Numbered from the stretch's first letter, positions 9,940 to 22,131 are shown. The stretch: DNA of 64,000 nt from Cunninghamia lanceolata (GCA_027924645.1 BSBN01000233.1:5784501-5848500), one strand, 5' to 3'. Notes: generated by a model not told the origin, from the sequence alone. Program-made: numbers and translations.

Positions 9940-11586
9940 CCCGGGAGATCCTACCAAGTAAGTATCTCTAACCCTTTATCTCTCTCATGATGTGCTTCCC
10001 CTGTAATGTGATTATGTGTTGTTTAGGCCTCCTGGGAGGACCCTTAATTCTCTCGTAAGGTCCAAGATACTAGGAGACTGTCTTTGTTGTGACCTTCTTC
10101 TATTTGTATCATCATTCTTCTATATTGCCTCTCTCTAATTTCATTGTTGTGTATTGTGTCTTGCGGATATAGCATTGCGATTGGTGACCTGGGGGTACCC
10201 TCCTATGTGATTGTCCCTAAGACACTTGTTTCTCCTCTCTTATTTATTATTTCCCTTCCTCTAGTGTTTCTATCTAGTGGGCAGATGATGACAAACATTT
10301 ATATTGATGCAGACCTAGTGTTCCTTTCATGAGAAATAAAAAATTGGACTTAGTTCCTAATATGACGATGGGGTTGTATATCTTATCCAACGCTTGGCTA
10401 GTGGAAGCACTCGTGCTTTCTGGGTAGTGATTTTGATGGTGTTCTATCTCATTTACAAATCATAACAATACTAGTGCTCCATGCACTTTGTCTATCTTGA
10501 ATCTTGCATGCCTCAGATTTCATATGCATTGATGCTATTGTTTTTATGTAGACACTAACATGTTTCTTGTAGGGATGTGTTTGTGGGAACATTTGGTGAT
10601 CATAAAGTACATGTCACCTCCAGGGGGCATGGGGTTTGTGAAAGTCTATGTTCCCTTTTGTGTTTTCTTCCTACCTTAACATGCTTGATATCAATGCATG
10701 ATATCAACCACCTTAAGATGAGGACATATATAAGGTAAGTTGTCTGTTGTAGATACTAGCAATGTGTTTGTCCTCAGGTGTAGTTTAAAGACTTGCATGA
10801 TGAGTGCATCCTGCATCCTAAGTTTATTTGCAATCAATCAATCATGTAAGCCCTCTATGGAGGTGTGATATTGAGCATATCCTTTTTTTCTTAAGCCCTC
10901 TGTAGAGCCAGGGATGGTGTGTTTCTTAGAGCAGATTGCATCATCCTGTCATTTTCAAAAGTCCTCTACAGAGGTGGAGAGTGGTTCTATGACTAACTCA
11001 ACCCTTAAGCATGTCTTCAATGATTGTTGTGGCAAAGCCCAATTGTCAATGTGTGCCTGTAATGTGCCTAAGATGGTGTTGAACCTAGAAATAGGGACAC
11101 TCCATCGCTTGTCTGTCATGTTTTCTCTGTGTCTTCAAAGTGTGTGTTTTGGCATGCTTGATTTGTGTGGCATATTTGTTGCCCCATATGCAGTTTACAG
11201 ACTTGCATGATGAGTGCATCCTACATTTTGGGAGGTTTTGTGTGTCTTGCGTGTGTGTTGCCCCATATATGCAGTTTAAAGACCTGTGCAATGAGTGCAT
11301 CCTGCATTATGGGAGGTTTGTCTACTTTCCAATACTTGCATTTGCATTTCATATATATGAGAAAAATAAAAGAAAAGAAATCATCCTTGTCTTCTATGCA
11401 TTAATGTGTCTTCTATGCATTTGTTGTCTTCTCCGTGTTCTGCATGACTATAACTATTTTCTTCATGTTTTGTGTGCCTGTCATTATCTTCAATGTGTTT
11501 GGCATGTCTTCTCCATGCTTGGTGTGTTTACTGTGTTTGTTGACCATACTTTAATGCATGTATTGGCCTTGCATTTATACATACAT
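9940..11586 (+). other. Element A 3' untranslated interior
   Basis: About 1.65 kb of T/G-rich sequence between the end of the reading frame and the polypurine tract. It contains short inverted CCTCT(A/G)-AGAGG motifs around 10845-10975. It also holds repeated TGTGT-rich phrases (ATGTGTCTTCTATGCAT, GTGTTTGGCATG) at 11120-11560. The open frames here (up to 149 codons) are low-complexity and cysteine-rich, with no domain; I treat them as chance. Confidence 0.55.
11183..11330 (+). repeat. Short tandem repeat, about 83-bp period
   Basis: Two adjacent copies of a unit run from GCCCCATAT-GCAGTTTA, through ACTTGCATGATGAGTGCATC, to TGGGAGGTTTTGT. A third, isolated partial copy lies at 10783-10830. 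Confidence 0.6.
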
Positions 11587-11601
11587 TAAAGTGGGGGTAA
11601 A
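11587..11601 (+). promoter_or_regulatory. Polypurine tract of element A
   Basis: TAAAGTGGGGGTAAA lies just before the 3' LTR start (TGTAATG at 11602). Confidence 0.65.
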
Positions 11602-12835
11602 TGTAATGTCAGAAAATGTCCCCTTGGGGGCTTTTCCCTCAAAAGGTTTAGCTCCTAGGTCTTTAGTGTGCTTTTAGGACATCTTGCATCATAATTCAAC
11701 ATCTCGATGGAATGAACCCTGGTATCATGACAAATGGGACCTAGAGGGACCCCTTGAACCTAACCCTACCCAAAATAGGGGGAGGACTTGGGTGCCCGTG
11801 CCCTAGTCCTACCCTATTTTGGGTCAGGCCCAAATTTCTAGTATCAGTTTATGATCATTATTTGGTCCCTAGGCTGACATGGTAAGTTTGAATTTATGAA
11901 ATCTTGGAGGGAATGTTTGTAGTTGCATATAAAAGCATGTTTAGACATTCATTTGTAAACTAGATGATTACTAGATGGCTATGGTGAACTTTATCCATTC
12001 TAAAGGTGATTCAAGGCTTTCATTGTGTTGCAAGAGTAGATTTGTGTTGCTATGTATTTTTGTTTGTAGATTTGAGCATCCATCTCCTCATGGAATGAAG
12101 AGCTTCTTCCTCCCATGAGATCTTCACTACAAGGTGATATCTATTGTGATTATTAAGCATTTATCATTTAGTTTTTTCCTCTACCTCCCTAGGCATGCAC
12201 TCCTTATCTGACAACAGTGTTCGTAAAGCTTGAATGTTTTTCTGAGGCAAGCCTCTAAACACCACAACCCCCTCCCAAAGTTTTCATGATTGCAGGTTAC
12301 ATGTTGGAGTTGTAGATAAAGTGAAGTTGTAGGAGGGTACAATAGAGTGTCAGAATTACAAATTAGTGCAAGAAATAGCCACCTGGACTTGGGTGCCTAC
12401 TCATTAGTCTTCAAATTTTCACAATTGGAAAATCTTTGGTATAGCAGATACAGGTTATAGACCTTGTTTCTACATCTCGACAAAAAGTAGGGCCTTGGAC
12501 TTGGGCACCCACTCTTTAGTCCCCGAATTTTCTCTCTCAGAACCCTGAAAATAGGTGCATAGTTATTTGTTATTTTACATCTTTCTGTAGAAGCATTTTT
12601 TGTAATTCATCCATTTACTGTTATATTTGCATAATTAGGGTTTTAAGGTACAATTGAGCATAAGATAAAGAAATTGTCAATCTAATCATAAAAATCCGAG
12701 TTTCCCTACATCTCAATAGTGACCTAGGGTATGATAGCACATTGTAACTCGACCCTAGGTCTTTGAATGTAAGGGTGAAAGGAGGATATACACCAAACTA
12801 CCTAAAACTCAACTATCCAAATTTTACCCTTTACA
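11602..12835 (+). repeat. Element A 3' LTR
   Basis: 1234 bp, TGTAA...TTACA. It has a TATA box, TATAAAAG, at 11928-11935. It is related to the solo LTR at 28737-30100: both begin with ATGTC(A)AAAATGTCCCC near the left edge, share GCTCCTAGGTC, have a similarly placed TATA box, and carry an AACA(C)CACAACCCC segment. They are diverged members of one LTR family. Confidence 0.85.
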
Positions 12836-12840
12836 TTTTC

Positions 12841-13009
12841 CAATGTAGTAGCAATACTAAAGAATAACAAAAATGAAAGAAATAATACAACCACACAAGA
12901 AATAGGCACTGATATATCTTCAGAAAACCATTTCATGAAAAACCAACCACCAAAGCATTGAAACTAATGTTGTCTCAACAAATATAAGTTACAATATGAT
13001 ATTAGACGC
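12841..13009 (-). repeat. Repeat family E, copy 1, left part
   Basis: Reverse-complemented, this short stretch between A and B aligns with about 31625-31700 (TTGATATTGTATTGAAACTT-like and TTTCAATGCT-like blocks). It continues the copy that resumes at 20652, so element B inserted into this repeat. Confidence 0.55.
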
Positions 13010-14480
13010 TGGTGCAGGGCACCTAGGAGCACCTTGGTTCCTAAAGTCACTTTGTTTGAATTTTTTTTTTGAAAGTTGTGGTTTTGATTGTAATAGGGCT
13101 TTAGCCATGAGTATATGGTCCTTTTTGTGTGGTCAAGATGATTCAGGTGACCATATAAACCTTAATCATGCTTAGTCCACTTGGATCCTTGTTGTGCCAA
13201 TCAGGCCTAGAAGGTCTAAAGGATTGGTTTTTGAGTTTTTTTTATTGTTTGTGTGTTTTATCATGTTTTGGGAGTATGGAGGATGTTTTGATTCCATTGG
13301 ACAAGAAAAACAAATTGCCATCCTTTGGAAAATGCAAAAACTCCATAGTGTCAAGTGTTGTCAATGGTGTTAATGACACATTGACCAGTTGCAACTTCAT
13401 TTTGGTTATTAAAACTTTTTGTAGAGGTTGTAAACCAACTTGGATAGGTTGATATGGAGGAAATATTGCTCCAGCATGGAGGAGAAAGTTTTTGTACGAA
13501 ATTTGGGCACAAAAATCAAGAAAACTGACTGTTTTTCACTATTTTTCTTGTTGTGTATGGCCTGTACAGATTTTTCAGGGGTGCAAATGTACTTTTTCTG
13601 AAAGCTCTTGGAGTTAGGGTTCTAATGCAACTAGTTTGAGGTCCTGAAGTGGTCGGGATCAAAAGCTATAGATTTTTCTTTCAAAACAGGTCCAGAAACC
13701 CTGTTTTCTAGGGCAGCCATAGAAATCCGGCCCTAGAATGCATTCCCACTGTTGAAAATTCTCAAAAACTAGTGAAATGCAGGCTAGGGGTATGTACTAT
13801 AAGATTTCAAAAGATTTTTGTTTGAAAATGCAGTCTTCTATTTTTAATTTGATGCCCTAGGTCAAGTATTCCTATGTATTTGGCCAAAATTGTGCAATTT
13901 ATTGATGTAGATGACAAAGTCTGATAGGTGGGCAAATGAAAGTTGGTTTGTGAGTTGTTTGTAGGTCATAGAAGAGATCCAAGTTTCTGCCCCAGGTTTA
14001 TGACCCCAATTTTGAGCACTTGCTTTGTAACCTAGCCTAAATTGATCAATTAGGCCTAGAAGACCAAATGAGTGTTCTGGATTGCTGGAGTAGAGTTGGA
14101 ACAGGAGACTTGGGAGTTTGATAGGGTTCCATAGAGTGTATCTAAAACCATCATTTGCTTGCCTGGTCATATGGGATTTTGTCATGTTTTGTTGAGAAAA
14201 CCTAGTTTGGAGGGCTAGTAGCCTTACTAGTCAAGGTATAGGTTGAAGAGTTTTGAGAAGTTGGAGACCAAACCAACTGCATAGAAGGTGTTTGTTGATC
14301 TGTCTTAAGATGTTGGAGAAGCCTTAGGGGTTGGACAATAGTCTGGACATCAAATCCTTCATATGCCTTGTATGTGCCTTTGGTTGGTTGGTTGGTTGAA
14401 GGCTAGTTGAAGTGGGTGAGTGGGCAAAGGACAATAGAGTAAACCTTTGTGTGTTGCTTCCCTTGTGCCACTCCGCATCA
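13010..14480 (+). repeat. Element B 5' LTR
   Basis: Starts TGGTGCAGGGCACC and ends CTCCGCATCA. It matches 19177-20646 along its whole length. Open frames inside (e.g. 13862-14185 minus) recur in the other copy and are not genes. Confidence 0.93.
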
Positions 14481-14482
14481 GG

Positions 14483-14495
14483 TGGTAGTAGAGCC
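14483..14495 (+). promoter_or_regulatory. Element B primer-binding site, degenerate iMet type
   Basis: TGGTAGTAGAGCC, 2 bp after the LTR. It differs from the iMet primer site TGGTATCAGAGCC by two bases (TC to GT). Confidence 0.75.
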
Positions 14496-14504
14496 ATCAA
14501 AGAG

Positions 14505-17500
14505 ATGGGAGATAGAGAAGAAGAGGAGGAAATTCCTTCAAAGGTGACAAATGCCGAATTGGCAAAGATAGTGAGAGAGCAAGCAGCCAAGAACAAAAGG
14601 ATGGAGGCTGAGATAGAAAAGTTGAAGAAAGACAAAGACAAGAAGAAGAAGTCAGAAGTCATCTTAGATTCAGATGAAGAGGCTCAAGATGAGGGAGAAG
14701 AAGTGCCAATGGAAGAGCCACAAGGAGGCATGTTAGAGAGACAATTCCTAGATGCACTTGGAAAGTTGAGTAGGAAGGACACTAAGGCAGACTTACCTAT
14801 GTTTCCTGGTAAGATGAATCCAGAGGAGTGCCTTGATTGGATTGAGGCAATGGAGAACTATTTTGAATGTGAAGAAGTGGCAGAAAATCAGAAAGTGAAG
14901 ATTGCCAAATCAAGAATGAAAGGGCCAGCCTTGAGTTGGTGGAATTTTATTCAAAATGAAAGGATAGAAGATGATAGGAATCCTATCTCTACATGGAGGA
15001 AGATGGTACTTGAAATCAAGAAGCAATTTGTCCCTGAGGATTATGAGGTCAACTTGAACAAGAAGTTACACAACTTGAGACAAAAGGACATGGACGTGAG
15101 CACCTACACAGAGGAGTTTCACAAGATGACATTGAAAGCCAAGATGCTTGAGAATGAAAAATAGAAGCTTGCAAGGTATCTTAATGGCCTCAAGTTCTCC
15201 ATTCAAGATGAATTAACTCTCTTTAACCCGGAGATAGTCCATAAGTGTTTTCAAATGGCATTGAGAATTGAGGATAAACAAAGAAGAAAAGGTGATTCAT
15301 ACAGCAGTAGCAGAGGTAGAGGAAATCAGAATTTTAGGGGTAGGGGCAGATTTCAAAACAGAGATAATTTCTCTAGATTCCAAGGTGGCGGATCACAAGA
15401 AGGCAGCCAAGGGCAGGCTGATAAAAATAGTGCTGATAAGGGTCAGTTTAGGGGCAGAGGTAATGGCAGAGGAAGAAGTGGGGACAGAGGTCCCAATGTG
15501 TTTACTGGAAGGTGTTTCTCTTGCAATCAGATTGGACATCAGTCCTTTAGGTGCCCTGAGAAGATGGGAAACACTACTACAAATCAGAAAGAAAGAAGAG
15601 TACAACTCCTTCAAGAAGAAGACTGTCAAAGCACCACAAGTTACCAAACAGCCTCTTCCAAGTCTGCAGCACCTGAGAGTAGAGAATGCATCATGTTTAA
15701 TAGATCCCTCATCATGCCAGCCACCAAGGAGCAGCCCCAAAGAAACAACTTGTTCAGAACCACTTGCAAGGTGAAAGGAAAAGTTTGCAAGGTAATAGTA
15801 GATTCAGGTTCTTCTGAAAATTTGGCTTCTAATGAAATGGTGACTAAGTTAAGATTGGAAAGAATGCCTCATCCTAACCCCTATAGAGTCTTTTGGCTAA
15901 CCAAGGAACAACAAATTGTGGTGAAAGAGCAATGTTGGGTTGAATTCAAGATAGGTGAATATCATGATAAGGTTCTTTGTAAGATAGTGGATATGGATGT
16001 ATGCCACCTTCTTCTTGGAAGGCCTTGGCAACATGACACAAGTGCCCAACATGATGGTAAGAACAATGTGATTCATTTGTCCAAGAATGGTGAAAAGTTT
16101 ACAATGACTCCTTTGATTGATGATTGCAAAGAGAAAGTCATTTCTAGTTCAGTTATGTTGGTAGGTGAAAAAGAGTTTTTGGCTAACCTCAAGGAAGAGA
16201 AAGTGCCATGTTTTGCAGTAGTCATCAAGCCCAAGGATGTGAATCCCAAGAAGGTCAAAGTGCAGCAACCTCTTAGGAGGATTAGACCAAAGGAAGTGGA
16301 AGAACTATTGGAGAAGTTTCAGGATGTGATAGCCGATGAAGGCAAGGATGCTCTTCCACCAAAGAGGGAGATTAGTCATTGCATTGATCTCATCCTAGGA
16401 TCCACTCTACCAAACCAAGCAGCCTACAAGTTGACTCCAAAGCAAAATGCTGAAGTGGCAAGACAAATCCAAGACTTGTTGGATAGAGGACTTATCAGGA
16501 GGAGTATTAGTCCATGTGCAATACCTGCAAAACTTGCACCCAAGAAGGAAGGAACATGGAGACTATGCACTGATTCCAGGGCCATCAACAAGATCACTAT
16601 CAGGTATAGATTTCTAATGCCTAGAATAGAAGATTTAATGGATTGCTTGGGTAGGGCTAGGTATTTTACCAAGATAGATCTAAAAAGTGGTTATCACCAA
16701 ATCAGGATAAGGGAAGGGGATGAGTGGAAAACCACCTTCAAAACCAATGAAGGACTATTTGAATGGGTTGTCATGCCTTTTGGCTTGTCAAATGCACCAA
16801 GCACCTTCATGAGATTGATGAATGAAGTGCTAAAACCTTTCCTTAACAAGTTTATTGTTGTATATTTGGATGATATACTAATTTTTTGTGATAGCAAGGA
16901 AGACCACATAAGGCATATCCATCAAGTGCTCAGGAGGCTTCAAGAGGAGAAGTTGAGAATCAATCTTGACAAATGTGTCTTCCTACAAGAAGAGTTGATA
17001 TTTTTGGGGTTAGTCATCTCCAAGGGCAGCCTAAAAATGGATCCAAGTAAGGTTGCAGCCATTCTTAATTGGCCAACACCTACAACAGCCTCGAAGGTAA
17101 GGAGTTTCCATGGTTTATGCAGCTTTTATAGAAAGTTCATTAGAGGGTTTAGTGGCATTTGTGCTCCACTTGTTGACACCATAAAAGGGGGCAAGAAATG
17201 TGTGTTTTTATGGACAAATGAGGCCAATCAAGCCTTTGAATTGTTAAAGAAAAAAATTTCAGAAAAACCAATCCTAGTGCTACCTAATTTTGACAAGGTC
17301 TTTGTGGTAGAGTGTGATGCAAGTAAAAGGGTTGTTGGAGGAGTCTTAAGTCAAGATGGGAGGCCTGTAGCATTCTTTAGTGAGAAGTTAAATGAGGCAA
17401 AACAAAACTACTCCACCTATGATCTAGAGTTATATGCCATGGTTCAGTCATTGAGGAAATGGAGACACTACTTATTGCCAAAGGAATTTATAGTTTTTAC

Positions 17501-19154
17501 TGACAACCATGCATTAAGCTTCTTGAACAGGCAGCAAAAGTTGAATCACAGACATGTCAAGTGGATGGAGTACATCCAAGCATACACCTTCTCTATAAAA
17601 CATAAGAAAGGAGTAGCCAATAAGGTAGCCGATGCCTTAAGCAGGAGAAATCTTGTTGTGCAAACTATTCAATTGGAAAGTACAGGTATTCATGCCATTA
17701 AAGATCAGTATACAGCAAATGAAGACTTCAAAGAGCCATACCTATCTTGCAAGGCCATGACAGAAAGGTATAATACTGATTTTTTCGAGTTTTTATTGCA
17801 AGATGGATATCTTTTCAAGGGTAGCATGTTGTGTATCCCAAGAGGATCTGTTAGAGAGAATAGAATCAGGGAAAAGCATTGTGGCAGCATGTCAGGTCAC
17901 TTTGGTATTGATAAGACCCTAGAATTGGTTAGGAGGTACTATTTTTGGCCAAAATTGCCAACCAATGTAAGGAAGTTTGTTGAAACTTGTCAAATTTGCC
18001 AAAGAGCAAAGGGGCATACATCCAATGCAGGTTTATACACTCCTCTACCTATTCCTTCAAAGCCTTGGGATTCCATAAGTATGGACTTTGTACTTGGTTT
18101 GCCTAGGACAAAGAATGGACATGACAGCATTTTTGTGGTTGTACATATGTTCTCAAAAATGGCTCACTTCATCCCATGTTGAACCACACATGATGCCTCA
18201 CACATAGCAGGTCTTTTCTTCAAGGAAATAGTCAGGTTACATGGTTTACCTTTGTCCATAATCTCAGACAGAGACCCCAAGTTCATTCGACACTTCTGGA
18301 GGACACTGTGGAAGAGACTAGGTACAAATTTGTCCTTATCATCTGCCTATCACCCTCAGTCTAATGGACAAACAGAGGTGATTAATAGGTCACTTGGCAA
18401 CCTCCTAAGATGCTTAACAAAGGAGCAGGGTGCTAGGTGGGATTCAATTTTGGCTCAGGCAGAGTTCTCATACAATGACACTGTCAATAGAAGCACCGGC
18501 CTGTCTCCTTTCCAAATTGTTTATGGCACTCACCCAAGGGGTATTTTGGAACTAAGGGAGGTTAAAGGACTAGAAAATAGCAGTGCCTTGGCTGAAGATT
18601 TCATTCAAGTCATGAAAGATGTCCATGAACAAGTACAACAAAAATTGTTGTCCACTTCTCAGAAATATAAACAATTTTCTGACAGAAAAAGAAGGGATTT
18701 GCAGTTCAAGGAAGGTGATTTAGTAATGGTTCATTTGAAGAAGGAGAGGCTCCCTATAGGTAAACACACTAAGCTACTCATGAAGAAGATTGGGCCTTGT
18801 GAAGTGCTCAAGAAATGTGGAGAAAATGCATATAAAATCAGACTTCCGGATGGCATTACATTGTCTCCAATTTTTAATGTTTCAGACCTTTATCCCTATA
18901 AAGGATCTGATCCTTAGACTATTGTTGAAGAAGATCACATTGATCACACACTCCAGGAACTCATTCCTTCATCTCCAAATCAGATTGAGTGCATTTTGGA
19001 CAAGAGGATTGCAAAACAAACTAGAAGGCACACCTATCATGACTATTTGGTGAAGTGGCTAAACAAACCTCAAGAGGATGCCACTTGGATGAGCAAAGAA
19101 GACATTGAGAAGGCAGGCTTCACATTTGACAGCATTCCAACTCAAGAGACTTGA
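14505..19154 (+). pseudogene. Element B gag-pol polyprotein with C-terminal chromodomain
   Basis: One frame of about 1549 codons starts at ATG 14505, shortly after the primer site. Order: acidic/lysine-rich N-terminus with a coiled-coil-like stretch; gag core (FPGKMNPEECLDWI, SWWNFIQ); RG-rich linker; CCHC knuckle CFSCNQIGHQSFRC near 15514; protease VIVDSGSSENLAS near 15796; RT with DLKSGYHQIRIREGDEWKTT and catalytic VVYLDDILIF near 16858; RNase H (VVECDASKRVVGG, YDLELYAMVQSLRKWRHYL, FTDNHAL); integrase with a zinc region ending CQICQRAKG, then MDF, SDRD and GQTEV supplying D, D and E; chromodomain at about 18969-19112 (ILDKRIAKQTRR, YLVKW, DATWM). In-frame stops lie at 15162, 18180 and 18915. 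They replace residues in gag, in integrase between the first two Asp, and before the chromodomain. A chromodomain tail is known to steer chromovirus integration to chromatin marks. Confidence 0.95.
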
Positions 19155-19160
19155 GTTCTG

Positions 19161-19176
19161 TTTGACAGTGGGTGTA
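19161..19176 (+). promoter_or_regulatory. Polypurine tract of element B
   Basis: GACAGTGGGTGTA-like purine-rich stretch between the gag-pol stop and the 3' LTR start at 19177. It is impure. Confidence 0.5.
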
Positions 19177-20646
19177 TGGTGCAGGGCACCTAGGAGCACC
19201 TTGGTTCCTAAAGTCACTTTGTTTGCATTTTTTTTTTAAAGTTGTGGTTTTGATTGTAATAAGGCTTTAGCCATGAGTATATGGTCCTTTTTTTGTGGTC
19301 AAGATGATTGAGGTGACCATATAAACCTCAATCATGCTTAGTCCACTTGGATCCTTGTTGTGCCAATCAGGCCTGGAAGGTCTAAAGGATTGGTTTTTGA
19401 GTTTTTTTGATTGTTTGTGTGTTTTATCATGTTTTGGGAGTATGGAGGATGTTTTGATTCCATTGGACAAGAAAAACAAATCACCATCCTTTGGAAAATG
19501 CAAAAACTCCATAGTGTCAAGTGTTGTCAATGGTGTTAATGACACATTGACCGGTTGCAACTTCATTTTGGTTATTAAAACTATTTGTAGAGGTTGTAAA
19601 CTGACTTGGATAGGTTGATATGGAGGAAATATTGCTCCAGCACGGAGGAGAAAGTTTTTGTACGGAATTTGGGCACAAAAATCAAGAAAAATGACTATTT
19701 TTCACTATTTTCTTGATGTGTACAGCATGTACAGATTTTTTTAGGGGTGCAAATGTACTTTTTCTGAAATCTCTTGGAGTCAGGGTTCTAATGCAACTCG
19801 TTTGAGGTCCTAAAGTGGTCGGGATCAAAAGTTATAGATTTTTCTTTCAAAACAGGTCCAGAAACCCTATTTTCTAGGGCAGCCATAGAAATCCGGCCCT
19901 AGAATGCATTCCCACTATTGAAAATTTGCAAAAACTGGTGAAATGCAGGCTAGGGGTATGTACTATAATATTCCAAAAGCTTTTTGTTTGAAAATGCAGT
20001 CTTCTATTTTTAATTTGATGCCCTAGGTCAAGTATTCCTATGTATTTGGCCAAAATTGTGCAATTTATTGATGTAGATGACAAAGTCTGATAGGTGGGCG
20101 AATGAAAGTTGGTTTGTGAGTTGTTTATAGGTCATAGAAGAGATCCAAGTTCCTGCCCTAGGTTTATGACCCCAATTTTGAGCACTTGCTTTGTAACCTA
20201 GCCTAAATTGATCAATTAGGCCTAGAAGACCAAATGAGTGTTCTGGATTGCTGGAGTAGAGTTGGAATAGGAGACTTGGGAGTTTGATAGGGTTCCATAG
20301 AGTGTATCTAAAACCATCATTTGCTTGCTTGGTCATATGGGATTTTGTCATGTTTTGTTGAGAAAACCTAGTTTGGAGGGCTAGTAGCCTTACTAGTCAA
20401 GGTATAGATTGAAGAGTTTTGGGAAGTTGGAGACCAAACCAACTGCATAGAAGGTGTTTGTTGATCTATCTTAAGATGTTGGAGAAGCCTTAGGGGTTGG
20501 ACAATAGTCTGGACATCAAATCCTTCATATGCCTTGTATGTACCTTTGGTTGGTTGGTTGGTTGAAGGCTAGTTGAAGTGGGTGAGTGGGCAAAGGACAA
20601 TAGAGTAAACCTTTGTGTGTTGCTTCCCTTGTGCCAGTCTGCATCA
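19177..20646 (+). repeat. Element B 3' LTR
   Basis: 1470 bp. It begins TGGTGCAGGG and ends GTCTGCATCA, paired with 13010-14480. Confidence 0.93.
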
Positions 20647-20651
20647 GGCGC

Positions 20652-21311
20652 TAAGCCAGTTCATAGGAGATCAACACTCTCAATCAAGGAGGAAACTAGC
20701 AAATTAAGAATCTATTATTACATCCTCATGAGGCTAATCTAAAATTAAATGAGATCTACACATCCCACTCAATGATCCTCAATATCTCGTTAACAAGAAA
20801 CTAAGGCCTTCAAATCCATATATGAAGCTTCACTCACAATGAGCATGCATAAGATGATAAACCAAAAGATTATGTTTAACCTTCATCCCAAGCATTCTAT
20901 TTATAGGCAAGAGAGAAAAGACTAAAGACTTACTAAACTTTCTAGTCACCCTTGATCATTACACCTAAGTACAACTCCAAGGTGGCTGCCCAATTTGACT
21001 TGCCTAATGTGACCTTACAATAAATATTTTCTACTTGAGACACCTAATAATTAAATGTATTTATAAAACATGCCACCCATACTAAATACATCTTCCCAAT
21101 TTTCCTTCCACATTAAATCATGATCCCATTAAGCCATGTGCTCACTAAACCATAACCACAATGTTAAATGCATTTTGTCAATATTACACACAACAACCAC
21201 CTAGAGAATATAGTGCACCCCAAAGTGTGGAACCCCATTTTTTAGATGGACTACAACTTTATAAAATATTAAATATTCTTATGTGCAATGTGTACAACAC
21301 ATTTCCCAACA
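20652..21311 (-). repeat. Repeat family E, copy 1, right part (probable LTR)
   Basis: The reverse complement starts TGTTGGGAAATGTG and aligns along several hundred bases with 30857-31640. Shared blocks include GTACACATTGCATAA-like, AAAATGGGG..CACACTTTGGG, GGTTATGGTTTAGTGAG, TTAATGGGATCA, TCTTG(C/T)-TAAATAGAA-GCTT, and GATCTCCTATGAA. The two copies lie in opposite orientation, so they are not the two LTRs of one element. The TGTTGGG start suggests an LTR. It is interrupted by element B. Confidence 0.65.
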
Positions 21312-22111
21312 CCATCATGGGAGGTATAACTAGGAAAAATAATGTCATGGGTATTCATAGGACTCAAATGAGATGTAAAATAATGATCATCACAAGGCAT
21401 GCCATCATGGATTAAACAATGCATTTCATCTAAAGAATGGGAATTGATGGTGATAGACATTAGGATATCATGAAATGTAAGAGAGAAATTATCATTAGGT
21501 GCAATAATTCATGAATAGGTAAAGAAGGTACAACATCATTCATATCACAAACCATAGCATCACCACAAGGTAAAACCTCACTTAGTGCATGTTCATCACC
21601 ATCACAACCTATAGGAGAAATATGATCAACATGAAGGTCATGGACAAATGAGATGAGTGAATCTAAATGGAAAGGATAGATACTAACAAACTCAATAAAG
21701 AACGGGCAAGAAAGTACATGATAAAACAACACTTTCATAGAAAATATTTCCTCATTCATATTATAAAAATTCATGAGGGTATCAAGGATAGAAGGATTAG
21801 ATGCCTCAAAAGATAGAAACATATCAAAATTACAAATATATGCATGTATATTAGCTACAAAATATTACCTATAAGCATCCATGATGATTGGATATCCAAA
21901 AATGGGTTGGTGGTTGGGATCAAATAGATATACCAATATATGTGCTCAAATCCTAATCAAAATATGACAAGTAGACAAAAACAAGGGCGCATGAAAACCC
22001 TACCTAAATAAAATATAAAAAGGATGCAAATAGAAAAATAGATCTCAAAACCCTAATGAGCATGAAGGATAAACTATATAAGGTCAAAACCTCAGTTGTG
22101 TAGGAATGCTA
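21312..22111 (-). pseudogene. Interior of a minus-strand element with an unrecognised reading frame
   Basis: It lies between the family E repeat and a minus-strand primer-site-like block (22112-22131), so it probably is retroelement interior. The best open run is 21460-21822 (about 120 codons) with segments such as FHLDSLISFVHDLHVDH and ISPIGCDGDEHALSEVLPCG. A further trace in the next 200 bases reads FTSHLSPMNTHDIIFPSY. It is rich in His, Asp and Ser, with no motif I can assign and no RT or integrase trace. It could be a C-terminal remnant of a Gypsy frame or a chance run. Confidence 0.35.
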
Positions 22112-22131
22112 GGTTCATAGGTTCACCAAAA
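22112..22131 (-). promoter_or_regulatory. Primer-binding-site-like block at an LTR edge
   Basis: The minus strand reads TTTTGGTGAACCTATGAACC straight after CCTCTACA. The first 12 bases equal those after the LTR of element A (174-185), and both follow a TACA terminus. Confidence 0.5.

Larger units (their letters stand above)
1..12835 (+). mobile_element. Element A: Gypsy-type LTR retrotransposon lacking RT, with Copia nested inside
   Basis: Positions 7-173 recur at 12667-12835, which gives a pair of LTR ends with an interior of 174-11601. The 3' LTR starts TGTAATG and ends CTTTACA, with a purine-rich tract just before it and a primer-site-like block just after the 5' LTR end. After subtracting the nested Copia element (2015-9207) the interior is only about 4.2 kb. 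It holds a protease-like frame and a charged C-terminal region, and I find no reverse transcriptase, RNase H or integrase motif. This fits a non-autonomous derivative of a Tat/Ogre-like Gypsy lineage; that lineage call is an inference from the protease style. The 5' LTR start lies upstream of the window, so the 5' target duplication cannot be checked; the 3' flank is TTTTC (12836-12840). Confidence 0.75.
13010..20646 (+). mobile_element. Element B: Ty3/Gypsy chromovirus, nearly intact
   Basis: LTRs at 13010-14480 (1471 bp) and 19177-20646 (1470 bp) flank a primer site, one long gag-pol frame ending in a chromodomain, and a purine tract. Flanking bases GACGC (13005-13009) and GGCGC (20647-20651) look like a 5-bp target duplication with one change. 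In the first 490 bp the LTRs differ at about 15 positions by eye (about 3%), so this is the youngest complete element in the window. It is not autonomous as written, because three in-frame stops interrupt gag-pol, but no frameshift is seen. Confidence 0.95.

Noticed and set aside
11140..11589. 149-codon plus-strand frame rich in Cys, His and Leu
   Set aside because: It lies in a TGTG-rich, internally repeated untranslated part of element A, has no domain, and overlaps several equally long frames.
13862..14185. 107-codon minus-strand frame repeated at 20028-20351
   Set aside because: Both copies are the same position in the two LTRs of element B; no domain and on the antisense strand.
15268..15774. 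168-codon plus-strand frame overlapping element B gag
   Set aside because: It is an alternative phase of the gag linker; the knuckle and protease motifs are in the other phase.
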